DNA from: Mariniphaga sp.
Lineage (GTDB): Bacteria; Bacteroidota; Bacteroidia; Bacteroidales; Prolixibacteraceae
Direction of reading: 5' to 3'
Assembly: GCA_025355585.1 (NCBI GenBank)
Contig: JANXZJ010000079.1
Location: forward strand, 79,498 to 143,497
DNA: 64,000 nt
The position numbers and the translations under genes are program-made. Every line of letters begins with the position of its first letter. The stretch's first letter is position 1. Under the pieces are notes generated by a model. That model ran no database searches, was not told the DNA's origin, and was given only the letters and a program-made list of their open reading frames with translations. Shown piece after piece: positions 6,742-15,920 of this stretch.

Positions 6742-9408
6742 TTAATAATTGCCATTGTCATAGGAACTCTGTCGCTTGCTCAGTTTTAAATCCTGCAGTA
6801 AAGTAGAGGTTGCCCTGATTGTAAAACTGTAACTCTGGCGATAACCGAAGGGGACCAGGTTTAACGACATCTGCATACAATGCAAATCCCGGAAAATATT
6901 GAATTGGGTAAATGTAATCTGAAGTTTCTGAACATCAAGACCTGACGAGAATCCAATCTTCCATTGTTTTGTCATGCTTACATTGCCATTGAAATCAACG
7001 GTCTGGGTGATCTGTGATGATCTGGTGGGATCAGGTTTACTATACCTGAAACTGTAATTTAAAGAAAGATCCCATGGAACACTAAAGTCGGCATATTCGG
7101 GGATATCTCCGGTACGCTGTCTGAGTATTTTCTGATCTAACTCTGTTTTCTGTTCGGGCGTTAATTTTTCCTCCTCTTTCGCCTTTTCTTTGCCTTCTTT
7201 TGATTTAAACGAGAGTCCGAATGACATATTTGCGCTGGTTAGTCGTGCCAGTTGTCCTGTCTCCGAAAATTGGTACTTGTTAATAAGGTGTCCGTTTTTC
7301 ATCGCGTAAGGATCAAGGATTGCACCAAAATTGAGATCAACTCCTGCCACCTTTGTGCGTGCAGAAATCGTAATATTTGAAAGATTTAATGAATCTGCAG
7401 CAAGATTATAAGATCCGCCAATCGATAACTGATCAAGAAGTTTAACCTTTGTGTATGCTTCTTTGGAAGTTGTATCCTTTGTATTTACCTTCTTCATTTC
7501 TAAAGTGTTGTTCAAGCTAAACCCGATTGAACCCGATTTACCGGCCCCGGCGGTTCCAAATATCGCACCTTCATGATAAGGATATCGCAAAATAACCGGC
7601 ATCCCTTTTTCATCGATATAATCGACAACAGTTCCGTACATTCCAAAGTTCGGATTACTAAAATCGGGCCGAAGGCTAAAGCTAACGCTGGGCGTCATCA
7701 TGTGTCGGATCCCTTTAATATTTGATTTTGGATTCAATGGCAAAAAAGTTCCATAAATCTTCGTTGAAGCACCCACACTAACTGAATAGTCGTAATCACG
7801 CGTAAATCCGTAAAGGGTATCTGTAATCTCTACCTGTTTGGTTGTGGGGTTAAATTTCTTTCGGATTTGCTGTGTGTACCATCGCTCGTTGTAGTTAACA
7901 GAAGGACTTATTGTAATATATTTCAACGCCTTAAAAGAGGTACTGACCGGAATGCTATGCTTAATACCATTCTGCCAGTCTTTCGTAAGAGATGAATTCA
8001 TTAATTTATTCTCCTTCGTATTGATCGTATTTTGCATATCCATCGAATAGCTTAAACCAATCTTCTCGTACCATTTCTCCTTGCCAATGCGGGACTTCGA
8101 TTTGAAGGGATAAATCCTCGACATATTGAATGTCAACTGAGGGAGTGTCAGACTAATTGTTGTGTCCCGACTGTTTTGAGAATGCCGCAAATTCGCCGAA
8201 AGGTTGAAAGGTGAATTTTCCCAGCGTTTTGAATATGAGATGCTTGATTGTTTTGTATTTGTAAGGTAATTTTCTGTTGTATAAGAGTTGTTTTGGTCGA
8301 ATGAACTTGTAGAGAAGTTTACACTCGCGCTAAAAGTCTGACTTGGACTCGATTTTGAATCCATGGAGTGGCTCCAGGTAATGGCAAAATCATTTTGCGT
8401 TTTATAATCCGGCAATCCCTTGTCTCCGAATACATTTTTGTAATACTGCATATCAAAAGCCCCGCTAAACTTATATCGGAGCCGGTAATTGGTATGGAGT
8501 TTAATTCCTCTTGATCCTTTTGAGTAGAGATCGCCTTTCACAGATGCATCGAAGTAATCGTTTGCAGCCCAATAATATCCTAAATCTCTTAAGAAAATTC
8601 CCCGATTGATTTCATCTCCATAAGAAGGCATCAATAAACCTGAAGAGTATTTGGGCGAATTTGGGAAAAACCCGAAAGGGACAAATACGAAGTAAATCGG
8701 AAGATCTTCAACTACAAGATATGCCGGTCCGGTTACAATTTTTTTATTGGATAATACCTTCGCTTTGGTCATTTCAAGGTAGAAATGTGGATGTTCGGCA
8801 TCGCAGGTGGTATACTTGCCATTTCGGAGGCAGTAAGTTGAATCGTTGATAAGTTTGGTTCTTGCGCTATGAACAAATCCTCCCTCCTGTTCGGTCACAA
8901 CTCCGCTTACAATTCCCTTCTTAGTTTTGAAATTATACCTGATTTGATCGGCCTCAAACTCCTGTTCACCCTGTTTGAACACCGGTTTACCCGCAATTGC
9001 ACTGGTTGAATCCGGCTTTCCGACGGCATATACAAGGTTGCTATCCATATTCAATTCGATATAGGCCGCTTTCAAATCAATGTCTTTATATTTCACCTGG
9101 GCATTCTTCGACATGATGACCTTACTCGTACCTATGAAGGTAATATCGCCCTCCGCAGTGTATTCTATTTCAGCATCGAAGCCATTTGTTTCTTCCGAAA
9201 CAGTTGAGTCAGAAACCAGGGAGTCATTTTTCGAAATACGAAGACTGTCCGGAATTGCCGAAGAAAGTTTGTTTACACGCTCCTGTTTTGGTAGGCGCTG
9301 TTTTTCAGGAGACATAGTCTTTTTATTTTCAAGCGTTTGCCCAAAAATAGTTCCCAAGAACAGAAACAGGATTACCCCAAGGGAAGATAAAAATCGCAAC
9401 TTGCTCAA
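6742..9408 (-). CDS. lptD: LptD/OstA-like outer-membrane LPS assembly protein
   Basis: The 888-residue product has a signal peptide (residues about 1-24, ending IFGQ). An OstA/LptA-like N-terminal domain (about 80-230: DAEIEYTAEGDITFIG, then DIDLKAAYIELNMDSNLVYAVG) precedes a long C-terminal beta-barrel of alternating aromatic strands with many Tyr/Ser turns. This matches the Bacteroidetes LptD-like family, which inserts LPS into the outer leaflet. LptD is usually near 780 residues; Bacteroidetes members run longer. The divergent neighbour is a cell-wall amidase, so the locus is envelope-related. A lysine/glutamate-rich insertion (about 725-750) lies inside the barrel and may be a periplasmic or surface loop. 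Confidence 0.85.
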   Translation of the reverse strand: MSKLRFLSSLGVILFLFLGTIFGQTLENKKTMSPEKQRLPKQERVNKLSSAIPDSLRISKNDSLVSDSTVSEETNGFDAEIEYTAEGDITFIGTSKVIMSKNAQVKYKDIDLKAAYIELNMDSNLVYAVGKPDSTSAIAGKPVFKQGEQEFEADQIRYNFKTKKGIVSGVVTEQEGGFVHSARTKLINDSTYCLRNGKYTTCDAEHPHFYLEMTKAKVLSNKKIVTGPAYLVVEDLPIYFVFVPFGFFPNSPKYSSGLLMPSYGDEINRGIFLRDLGYYWAANDYFDASVKGDLYSKGSRGIKLHTNYRLRYKFSGAFDMQYYKNVFGDKGLPDYKTQNDFAITWSHSMDSKSSPSQTFSASVNFSTSSFDQNNSYTTENYLTNTKQSSISYSKRWENSPFNLSANLRHSQNSRDTTISLTLPQLTFNMSRIYPFKSKSRIGKEKWYEKIGLSYSMDMQNTINTKENKLMNSSLTKDWQNGIKHSIPVSTSFKALKYITISPSVNYNERWYTQQIRKKFNPTTKQVEITDTLYGFTRDYDYSVSVGASTKIYGTFLPLNPKSNIKGIRHMMTPSVSFSLRPDFSNPNFGMYGTVVDYIDEKGMPVILRYPYHEGAIFGTAGAGKSGSIGFSLNNTLEMKKVNTKDTTSKEAYTKVKLLDQLSIGGSYNLAADSLNLSNITISARTKVAGVDLNFGAILDPYAMKNGHLINKYQFSETGQLARLTSANMSFGLSFKSKEGKEKAKEEEKLTPEQKTELDQKILRQRTGDIPEYADFSVPWDLSLNYSFRYSKPDPTRSSQITQTVDFNGNVSMTKQWKIGFSSGLDVQKLQITFTQFNIFRDLHCMQMSLNLVPFGYRQSYSFTIRATSTLLQDLKLSKRQSSYDNGNY

Positions 9409-9460
9409 AATTTTTCCTAATCAAGTTAAATCTAACATAAATGCCACTAATTGCACAGGG

Positions 9461-9468
9461 CAAAAGTA
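9461..9468 (-). promoter_or_regulatory. Candidate -7 element of the lptD-like gene
   Basis: The minus strand reads TACTTTTG, matching TAnnTTTG, about 55 bases before the lptD-like start codon. No -33 match is obvious. Confidence 0.4.
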
Positions 9469-9517
9469 AAAAATCCATTTAGAGAAACTTACACCCTGAA
9501 AAAATAATTTAATCTTC

Positions 9518-9525
9518 TATTTTTG
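9518..9525 (+). promoter_or_regulatory. Candidate -7 element of the amidase gene
   Basis: TATTTTTG matches TAnnTTTG, about 140 bases before the amidase start. With 9461-9468 it would form a divergent promoter pair in this 255-bp gap. Confidence 0.4.
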
Positions 9526-9663
9526 TATAATATATTCAGCGATGATTTTGTTAAAAAAACAGGTCTGCAATATTTATCCGAGCAGCTTCATTTCAGTGCT
9601 GCCGATGCTTAAAAGTTATTTGACGAACGATTCCATCATCAGGACAATTCAGATATAAAGCCA

Positions 9664-10914
9664 ATGAAAAAGTTGTACATATATAAAGGTTGTGATTCAA
9701 TTCACTTTTTACATTTACTCCTACTAATTATTGTTTCGTTAGTTATTAGCCCATTAAATGCCAGGAACAAGGCACCTAAAGGCCTCGAAACAGTTGTAAT
9801 TGATGCCGGCCATGGCGGCAAGGATCCCGGAGCGGTGGTAGGAAAAGCCCGTGAAAAAGATATTGTCCTCGAAATCGCATTGAGACTCGGAAATTATATA
9901 AAAGAGAACTTACCTGATGTACGGGTCATATTCACCAGAAGTACGGATGTATTTGTCCCACTTTTCGAACGATCTGTCATTGCGAATAAGAACAATGCAG
10001 ACCTTTTCATTTCGATCCATGCCAACTATTGCTCTACTCCGTCTATTAAAGGAACAGAAACCTACGTCTTAGGGCTTCACCGCACCGAAGACAACCTCAA
10101 TGTGGCAAAGAAAGAAAACAGTGTTATTTTGCTCGAGAAAGATTACACGACACGTTACGAAGGTTTCGATCCTAATTTATCCGAGTCGTACATCATGTTT
10201 GAATTGATCCAGAATACCCATATTGATCAAAGTGTTGCATTTGCCGGGATTCTGCAGGATTCATTCCGCCAACATGCCCAAAGAGCCAGCCGCGATGTAA
10301 GGCAGGCGGGCTTTCTGGTATTACGCGAAACCGCAATGCCTGGAGTTCTGATTGAAACTGGTTACCTGAGTAATCAATCCGAAGCAAATTATCTGATGAC
10401 CAGTGAAGGAAGAGAGACCCTGGCTTTTTCAATCTTTAACTCCTTTAAAGAGTACAAAGAAAAATATGAATCGCGATTGAACCTATCGTCGGCAAATACT
10501 AAAAAGGAACAAAATAATATAAGCGATACTACCCCCGTCAGCCATCCTGTTGCTGAAATAAAAAATGAAACCCGCAACCACCAAAGGGAAATAAAGGAAA
10601 ACAAAAGTCAAAATACGACGAAAGAAGTGGTTAAGCAACAAACAAAGAAATCAGACCAAATCACTTTTGCAATTCAACTTGCTGCCAATCCGATGAGAAT
10701 TCCACTCACTTCTAAAACATTTAAAGGGATCGAAAACATAACAGAAATCAAAATAGCCGGTTATTATAAATATTATTGCCTTGAAACAATGCATCTTGCG
10801 AAAGCAAAACAAAACCTTTCGGCTATCAGGCCTAAAGTACCCGATGCCTTTATCGTCGCATTCAAGAATGGTGAGCCAATTCCGATGAAAGAGGCATTAA
10901 AAGCCGGACAATAA
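9664..10914 (+). CDS. N-acetylmuramoyl-L-alanine amidase (Amidase_3) with C-terminal SPOR-like domain
   Basis: This zinc amidase cleaves the bond between N-acetylmuramic acid and L-Ala in peptidoglycan and is used in daughter-cell separation. After a hydrophobic N-terminal segment (about 15-33), the catalytic domain shows the zinc ligands in DAGHGGKD (about 46-53), the Glu in AREKDIVLE, the His in FISIHAN and the Glu in GVLIETGYLSN. A Lys/Asn/Thr-rich linker (about 270-335) leads to a roughly 80-residue C-terminal domain (ITFAIQLAANPM...FKGIENI..KIAGYYKYY...PDAFIVAFKNGEPI) that looks like a SPOR-type glycan-binding fold. The next gene ends with a related domain. At 416 residues it is longer than a catalytic domain alone because of the linker and SPOR part. 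Confidence 0.92.
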   Translation: MKKLYIYKGCDSIHFLHLLLLIIVSLVISPLNARNKAPKGLETVVIDAGHGGKDPGAVVGKAREKDIVLEIALRLGNYIKENLPDVRVIFTRSTDVFVPLFERSVIANKNNADLFISIHANYCSTPSIKGTETYVLGLHRTEDNLNVAKKENSVILLEKDYTTRYEGFDPNLSESYIMFELIQNTHIDQSVAFAGILQDSFRQHAQRASRDVRQAGFLVLRETAMPGVLIETGYLSNQSEANYLMTSEGRETLAFSIFNSFKEYKEKYESRLNLSSANTKKEQNNISDTTPVSHPVAEIKNETRNHQREIKENKSQNTTKEVVKQQTKKSDQITFAIQLAANPMRIPLTSKTFKGIENITEIKIAGYYKYYCLETMHLAKAKQNLSAIRPKVPDAFIVAFKNGEPIPMKEALKAGQ

Positions 10915-10971
10915 GGTCCCTCTTTTTTTAAACCATAATCCTTAGTATTTTAGCAAATAAAATGACCTGAT

Positions 10972-12231
10972 ATGAAGCTCACAAAAACATCAAAAATCGG
11001 AATTTTGGTTGTTATCTGTCTCACCCTGTTAATATGGGGTATAAACTTTCTCAAAGGAAGGGACATATTCAGGACAGAAAAGGTTTTTTATGCCCGCTAC
11101 AAAAATGTTGGCGGACTTACAGCCACCACAATAGTAACATTGAACGGATTGAAAGTCGGTTATGTCAGAGAAATTTATTTTGCCGAGGATTTATCCGGAG
11201 ATTTAATTGTGAAGATTGCCATTCATAATGACTTTCCATTACCAAAAGGTACTGCAGCTGAAATAGCCAGCAGCGATTTGCTTGGATCGAAGGTCGTAAA
11301 ACTTAATTTAGGTAAATCGGACATGCTCTTACACGCAAATGACACGATGGCCACTAAGATGGAAGCGGATATTATGCAACAGGTTAATGAGCAAATTGCT
11401 CCCCTTAAAGCAAAGGCAGAAAGGATGATTGAAAATCTTGATTCCATTGTTACTGCCGTTTCAAAAATTCTTAGCAGCGATTCGCAGCACAACATTTCAG
11501 AAAGCATCCGGCAGATCAACCTTACCATGACGAATCTCGAAAAGATCTCAGGTAATTTGAATGATGTGGTTATCGACCAAAAGAAAAATCTTGCATCAAC
11601 GATCACCAATTTAAGCGAAGTATCGGGAAATTTGAAAACCAATTCCGGAAAGCTTGGCCATATCATGGACAATTTCTCCTCATTCAGTGATTCACTTTCA
11701 AAATTGGAGTTGAATAACACACTCAACCATATGCATGGCTCAATCTCGAATCTTCAGACGATCATAAGTAAAATTGATACTACAAACGGGACACTTGGCC
11801 TTTTGGTCAATGATCCAAGATTGTATCAAAGTCTTAACAGTACAAGCGAAAGTCTAAACCGTTTGTTGGTCGATTTTCGCCTTAACCCGAAGAAATATAT
11901 CCATTTCTCTGCCATCGATATGGGCAGGGAAGTATATATTTCGCCGTCTTCAGACAAGCAAGCATCTGATAATATTACATATAGAGTCCAAATATTCTCT
12001 TCATTGAATCCAGTGAGCCTTACATCCCCTTTGTTTAAAGGGATTGAAGAGGTTTCTGAAATAAAATCCGGCAACACGTATTACTATGTTTCCCCGCCGG
12101 AATCGTCTTATGATAAAGTTATATTAATTCTAAATAAGATCCAAAGTGCTTTTCCTGAGGCATTTTTAAAGTCGTACAAAAACGGGAAAGAAATAAGTTT
12201 AAAAAATGCGCTAAAAACAAACAAAAAATAG
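10972..12231 (+). CDS. MCE/MlaD-family lipid transport protein with C-terminal SPOR-like domain
   Basis: MCE proteins are membrane-anchored, periplasmic lipid-binding components of Mla-type transporters. Here an N-terminal anchor (about 8-25) precedes one MCE domain (about 35-115: VFYARYKNVGGLTATTIVTLNGLKVGYV...) and a long helical coiled region (about 130-300) rich in N/S/L heptads. The last 85 residues (ITYRVQIFSSLNPVSLTSPLFKGIEEV...SYKNGKEISLKNALK) closely resemble the C terminus of the amidase upstream, which is unusual for MlaD. The gene follows the amidase by 57 bases and is probably co-transcribed. No mlaE or mlaF homologue is in the window. Confidence 0.88.
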   Translation: MKLTKTSKIGILVVICLTLLIWGINFLKGRDIFRTEKVFYARYKNVGGLTATTIVTLNGLKVGYVREIYFAEDLSGDLIVKIAIHNDFPLPKGTAAEIASSDLLGSKVVKLNLGKSDMLLHANDTMATKMEADIMQQVNEQIAPLKAKAERMIENLDSIVTAVSKILSSDSQHNISESIRQINLTMTNLEKISGNLNDVVIDQKKNLASTITNLSEVSGNLKTNSGKLGHIMDNFSSFSDSLSKLELNNTLNHMHGSISNLQTIISKIDTTNGTLGLLVNDPRLYQSLNSTSESLNRLLVDFRLNPKKYIHFSAIDMGREVYISPSSDKQASDNITYRVQIFSSLNPVSLTSPLFKGIEEVSEIKSGNTYYYVSPPESSYDKVILILNKIQSAFPEAFLKSYKNGKEISLKNALKTNKK

Positions 12232-12570
12232 TTTTTTTCGTATCGATTTTTATTTACTTTTAGGCCTCTCGAAGGAGAAACATTATCGGTTTCCGATATC
12301 CATTCTTAAGTATTAAATTCATCTAAATTTTGTCAGAAATTGTTTTCTACAATACTCAATGAATCAAATGCTTGCAAATAATTGAATCTTAACTTATTAT
12401 AAATGAGGCAATTGTATTTTTTATAAAAATCTTAACTCCTCAATAAACTGGAAATTAAAATCATAGAAAAATGCAACTTTTCAAGCAATTTTTTTCCGAC
12501 TAAATTATTCCAATCTTTGCGACTGAATAATTTAAAACGAAGTTCAATATTACATGAGCCTACATCCTAA
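12232..12570. other. Intergenic region upstream of dnaA
   Basis: This 339-base, very AT-rich gap holds no convincing gene. AATCTTTG at 12512-12519 matches seven of eight positions of TAnnTTTG and is the best dnaA promoter candidate. No TTATCCACA-type DnaA boxes or repeated nonamers were seen, so there is no support for oriC here. Confidence 0.5.
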
Positions 12571-14001
12571 ATGAATAGAGACCACAATAATATCTGGGAG
12601 AATTGCCTGAGGATTATTAAAGACAATGTGCCTTTTATAAGCTACAGAACCTGGTTTGAACCGATTGTTCCCATTAAACTGGACAACGATATTCTTACTA
12701 TTCAGGTTCCAAGTCCGTTTTTTTACGAGTACCTTGAAGAACAATATATTGATATCCTCAGGAAGACCTTAAGAAAAGAACTTGGTGCAGGTGCCAAACT
12801 TGAATATAGTGTTGTCGTTGATAACAATCTCAATGCCAATAACAAACCTTATACGGTAAAACTACCTACCAATCAGAACAACAATCTGAAAAACAGACCG
12901 GTTGCAGCATCATCCTTTCATGATGACAGTGCAATCAAAAACCCGTTTGTAATACCAGGTATTCAAAAACTGAATATTGATCCGCAGCTTAAACAGGACA
13001 ATACCTTCGATAATTTCATTGAAGGCGAATGTAACCGACTTGCCCGCAGCGCGAGTTATGCAGTTGCTCAAAAGCCGGGTGGAACAGCTTTTAACCCTTT
13101 GATGCTTTATGGAAATTCGGGGCTGGGAAAAACCCACCTTGCTCAGGCAATAGGAATTGAGGTTAAAGAACGATTTCCTGAAAAAATTGTGTTGTATGTA
13201 AATGCAAACAAATTTCAAACCCAGTTTTCAGAAGCCACTCGTAACAATAACCGGAATGATTTCCTTCATTTCTATCAGATGATTGATGTTCTGATTATTG
13301 ATGATGTTCAGGAATTTGCCGGAAAAGAGAAAACGCAGGAAACATTCTTTCATATTTTCAATCACTTACATCAAACCGGAAAGCAACTTATCCTGACTTC
13401 CGACAAGCCCCCTATCGAACTGAAAGGGCTCGAACAAAGATTGCTTTCCAGATTTAAATGGGGACTTACTGCCGATTTGCAAATACCAGACTTCGAAACG
13501 CGGATGAATATTCTTCGCAAGAAAATTTACAAAGACGGGATTGAAATTCCAGAAGAGGTCCTTGAATACATTGCTTCGCACATTAACAGTAATGTTCGCG
13601 AACTTGAAGGCGCGCTGATTTCGCTTCTTGCCCAGGCTACCCTGAATAAGAAAGAGATTAACATCGATCTTGCTATTAAAATGATCAATAAGCTGGTGAA
13701 GTGTTCAGTACGTGAAATTACAATCGATTATATTACAAAAACCGTTTGTGATTATTTCAATTTACCTGTTGATTCTCTGGGAGTTAAAACGCGTAAACGA
13801 GAAACCGTACAAGCCCGGCAAATTGCAATGTATTTTTCGAAAAGTATGACGAAATCATCGCTTGCTGCCATTGGTTCGCAAATTGGGGGAAAAGATCATG
13901 CCACGGTACTGCATGCATGCCGGACCGTAGCTAATCTAAAAGATACCGATAAAAACTTTAAGGTATACCTTGATGAAATTGAAAACAGGCTAAAATACTA
14001 A
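12571..14001 (+). CDS. dnaA: Chromosomal replication initiator DnaA
   Basis: DnaA binds the origin and melts DNA to start replication. At 476 residues it has the normal length. Domain I (about 1-80, with YRTWFEPI) is followed by a variable linker. The AAA+ domain carries Walker A GNSGLGKTH at 181-189, Walker B LIIDD at 241-245, and RLLSRFKWGL as the sensor/arginine-finger region. The C-terminal DNA-binding domain bears the DnaA signature GGKDHATVLHACRTV at about 439-453. It is monocistronic with its own terminator. The start was chosen at the first ATG, which keeps domain I intact. Confidence 0.98.
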   Translation: MNRDHNNIWENCLRIIKDNVPFISYRTWFEPIVPIKLDNDILTIQVPSPFFYEYLEEQYIDILRKTLRKELGAGAKLEYSVVVDNNLNANNKPYTVKLPTNQNNNLKNRPVAASSFHDDSAIKNPFVIPGIQKLNIDPQLKQDNTFDNFIEGECNRLARSASYAVAQKPGGTAFNPLMLYGNSGLGKTHLAQAIGIEVKERFPEKIVLYVNANKFQTQFSEATRNNNRNDFLHFYQMIDVLIIDDVQEFAGKEKTQETFFHIFNHLHQTGKQLILTSDKPPIELKGLEQRLLSRFKWGLTADLQIPDFETRMNILRKKIYKDGIEIPEEVLEYIASHINSNVRELEGALISLLAQATLNKKEINIDLAIKMINKLVKCSVREITIDYITKTVCDYFNLPVDSLGVKTRKRETVQARQIAMYFSKSMTKSSLAAIGSQIGGKDHATVLHACRTVANLKDTDKNFKVYLDEIENRLKY

Positions 14002-14019
14002 TTCAAAATACGTTGAAGG

Positions 14020-14044
14020 CAGGCCAAATGGTCTGTTTTTTTTT
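14020..14044 (+). terminator. dnaA intrinsic terminator
   Basis: CAGGCC (14020-14025), a four-base loop and GGTCTG (14030-14035) form a six-pair stem with one G-U, followed by nine Ts, 18 bases after the dnaA stop. Confidence 0.85.
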
Positions 14045-14102
14045 GATTATAATTCTCGGTTCATTCTGATTATGATCTTGCAGAAAAACATCCTCATCTT
14101 CG

Positions 14103-14720
14103 ATGGAATACACGGACACCTATAAAACGATCGGAGTACCTTCGGAAGGACTCTACAAAGAGAAAGGAAGCAAATTTATTGCTTATGCCTTTCCGGTGTC
14201 GAACGAACAACAGATAAAGGAGATCACTGCAAGATTAAAAAAAGAACACCACAGCGCACGGCATCATTGTTTTGCATGGCGATTAGGACCCGATCATCAA
14301 CTTTTCAGGGTCAACGACGATGGCGAACCTTCAGGAACGGCAGGGCGACCGATATTCGGTCAAATTCAGCAACAGGAATTAACAGACATTTTGGTTGTAG
14401 TCGTTCGGTATTTCGGAGGAATTCTTTTGGGAACCAGTGGATTGACGAATGCCTATAAACTGGCAGCTTCCGATGTGCTTGCAAATGCCTCCATTGTTGA
14501 AAAGATTGTCGAAACAGCAATCGTGGTAAATTTCGAATATCTTGCCATGAACGACTTTATGACGTTGCTGAAGGAGTTCCAACTCGAAATGCAGGAAAGT
14601 CATTTTGATCTTTCATGCCGGGCTAAAATATTGGTCAGAAAACAATTAACTGAAATTATTATGGAAAAGCTTGGCAAAATTGACAAACTAAGTGCTTCAT
14701 TAATTGTGGATAACTTATAA
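14103..14720 (+). CDS. YigZ/IMPACT family protein
   Basis: The 205-residue product is a UPF0029/IMPACT family member. The N-terminal domain carries the signature HHSARHHCFAWRLG...DDGEPSGTAGRPIFGQI (about 50-90) and VVVVRYFGGILLGTSGL (about 97-113). A shorter C-terminal DUF1949-like alpha/beta domain starts near residue 135. Members fold like ribosomal protein S5 domain 2 and have been linked to translation control, but the biochemical role of the bacterial proteins is unsettled. It appears monocistronic, since the pyrB promoter begins directly after it. Confidence 0.92.
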   Translation: MEYTDTYKTIGVPSEGLYKEKGSKFIAYAFPVSNEQQIKEITARLKKEHHSARHHCFAWRLGPDHQLFRVNDDGEPSGTAGRPIFGQIQQQELTDILVVVVRYFGGILLGTSGLTNAYKLAASDVLANASIVEKIVETAIVVNFEYLAMNDFMTLLKEFQLEMQESHFDLSCRAKILVRKQLTEIIMEKLGKIDKLSASLIVDNL

Positions 14721-14729
14721 AAAGTTCCC

Positions 14730-14759
14730 GTTGATTAAGACCTAAATTTTATATTTTTG
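14730..14759 (+). promoter_or_regulatory. pyrBI promoter
   Basis: A -33-like GTTG (14730-14733) lies 18 bases before TATTTTTG (14752-14759), a perfect TAnnTTTG. Transcription would start near 14766, giving pyrB a leader of about 225 bases that contains a small ORF and a terminator. Confidence 0.65.
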
Positions 14760-14783
14760 TAAACAATTTGATGCTCAAAAAAA

Positions 14784-14969
14784 ATGGAGAACAATTACGC
14801 GGAAATTAAAATACCCATGAATCTCAAATTTATAAAGCGTCAACGCTTTGACCGGCAGATTTGCTCTTATCATTCAATCAATATTCAATTTACGTTACCG
14901 TTTTCATCCGAAACCAACAACGCTGTTCATCCGGCTACTGTTGGTTTTTCTTTTTACTGGCTGAAGTAA
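14784..14969 (+). CDS. Putative pyrBI leader peptide
   Basis: The 61-codon ORF starts at an ATG about 18 bases after the predicted transcription start, runs through the attenuator hairpin and stops 21 bases before pyrB. No family was recognised. Its interest is positional: a leader ORF translated across a terminator is the layout of E. coli pyrL, where ribosomes following a UTP-starved, paused polymerase prevent the terminator from forming. A pyrimidine-rich run (codons for FTLPFSS, about 14890-14910) lies just before the hairpin. A small AAAGCG-TCAA-CGCTTT stem-loop (14836-14851) sits inside it. Whether the peptide is actually made is not shown. Confidence 0.5.
   Translation: MENNYAEIKIPMNLKFIKRQRFDRQICSYHSINIQFTLPFSSETNNAVHPATVGFSFYWLK
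14911..14955 (+). terminator. Attenuator-type terminator upstream of pyrB
   Basis: AAACCAACA (14911-14919) pairs with TGTTGGTTT (14939-14947) and is followed by a T-rich tract to 14955. It lies between the pyrB promoter and the pyrB start, inside the leader ORF. An alternative small pairing (AACA with TGTT within 14917-14930) would occupy part of the 5' arm and could serve as an antiterminator. Confidence 0.75.
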
Positions 14970-14990
14970 TAACCACAAAATCATAAACTT

Positions 14991-15902
14991 ATGAGTGCAA
15001 AAAGCTTAATATCAATTACCGATTTCTCAAAAGAAGAGTACCTGAAGATTATGCATCTTGCAGAAGATTTTGAGGCAAATCCAAATCAAAAGCTTCTTCA
15101 GGGAAAAGTTATTGCAACACTTTTCTTTGAACCATCGACACGAACAAGGTTAAGTTTCGAAACGGCCATCAACCGTTTGGGCGGAAAGATTATCGGTTTC
15201 TCGGACTCATCCTCGTCAAGTGTATCGAAAGGCGAAACATTGCATGATACGATCAGAATGGTGAGCAATTATGCCGATATGATCATTATGCGACACCCGT
15301 TGGAAGGAAGTGCGCGATATGCTTCGGAAGTATCTAGCGTTCCTGTGATCAATGCAGGTGATGGTGCAAACCAACATCCGTCACAAACCTTGCTTGACAT
15401 GTATTCGATCACCAAAACTCAGGGCAGTCTCGATAACATTAACCTGTTTCTGGTGGGTGATTTAAAATATGGCCGCACTGTACACAGCCTGTTGATGGCC
15501 ATGCTGCAGTTTAAAGATCCGATTTTCAATTTCATCGCTCCCCCGGAACTTGCAATGCCAAATGAGTATAAAATACTGCTAACTTCCAAAGGAATCAAGT
15601 ATTTCGAGCACACCGAGTTTACTGATATCATCAACGCCGCGGACATCATTTATATGACGCGCGTTCAGAAAGAAAGGTTCATTGATCCGGTTGAATATGA
15701 GAAAGTTAAAAACGTCTATATTCTCAGAGATGCAATGCTCAGTAATACAAAGGAGAATATGAGAATACTTCATCCCCTTCCGCGAATCAATGAGATACAC
15801 ACCGATGTCGATAGTAACCCGAAAGCTTATTACTTCACACAGGCAAAAAACGGGGTTTACACGCGTATGGCCATTATCGCACATTTATTGAACCTTAAAT
15901 AA
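14991..15902 (+). CDS. pyrB: Aspartate carbamoyltransferase catalytic subunit
   Basis: PyrB joins carbamoyl phosphate and L-aspartate, the committed step of pyrimidine synthesis. The 303-residue length is normal. The carbamoyl-phosphate loop [13 protein letters not shown] is at about 45-57, the active-site lid region SSSVSKGET at about 73-81, [10 protein letters not shown] at about 127-136 and the aspartate-loop HPLPRINEI at about 263-271. It is followed 18 bases later by pyrI, so the holoenzyme is the E. coli-like catalytic-plus-regulatory type. Expression is probably attenuated through the leader. Confidence 0.98.
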   Translation: MSAKSLISITDFSKEEYLKIMHLAEDFEANPNQKLLQGKVIATLFFEPSTRTRLSFETAINRLGGKIIGFSDSSSSSVSKGETLHDTIRMVSNYADMIIMRHPLEGSARYASEVSSVPVINAGDGANQHPSQTLLDMYSITKTQGSLDNINLFLVGDLKYGRTVHSLLMAMLQFKDPIFNFIAPPELAMPNEYKILLTSKGIKYFEHTEFTDIINAADIIYMTRVQKERFIDPVEYEKVKNVYILRDAMLSNTKENMRILHPLPRINEIHTDVDSNPKAYYFTQAKNGVYTRMAIIAHLLNLK

Positions 15903-15920
15903 TTCTTTAAAATATTTGCC

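Noticed and set aside
11223..11726. A 167-codon ORF opposite the MCE gene
   Set aside because: It is antisense to the coiled-coil region of a clear MCE protein and is explained by that composition.
12232..12570. oriC upstream of dnaA
   Set aside because: No cluster of TTATCCACA-like boxes was seen, and the AT richness matches other gaps.
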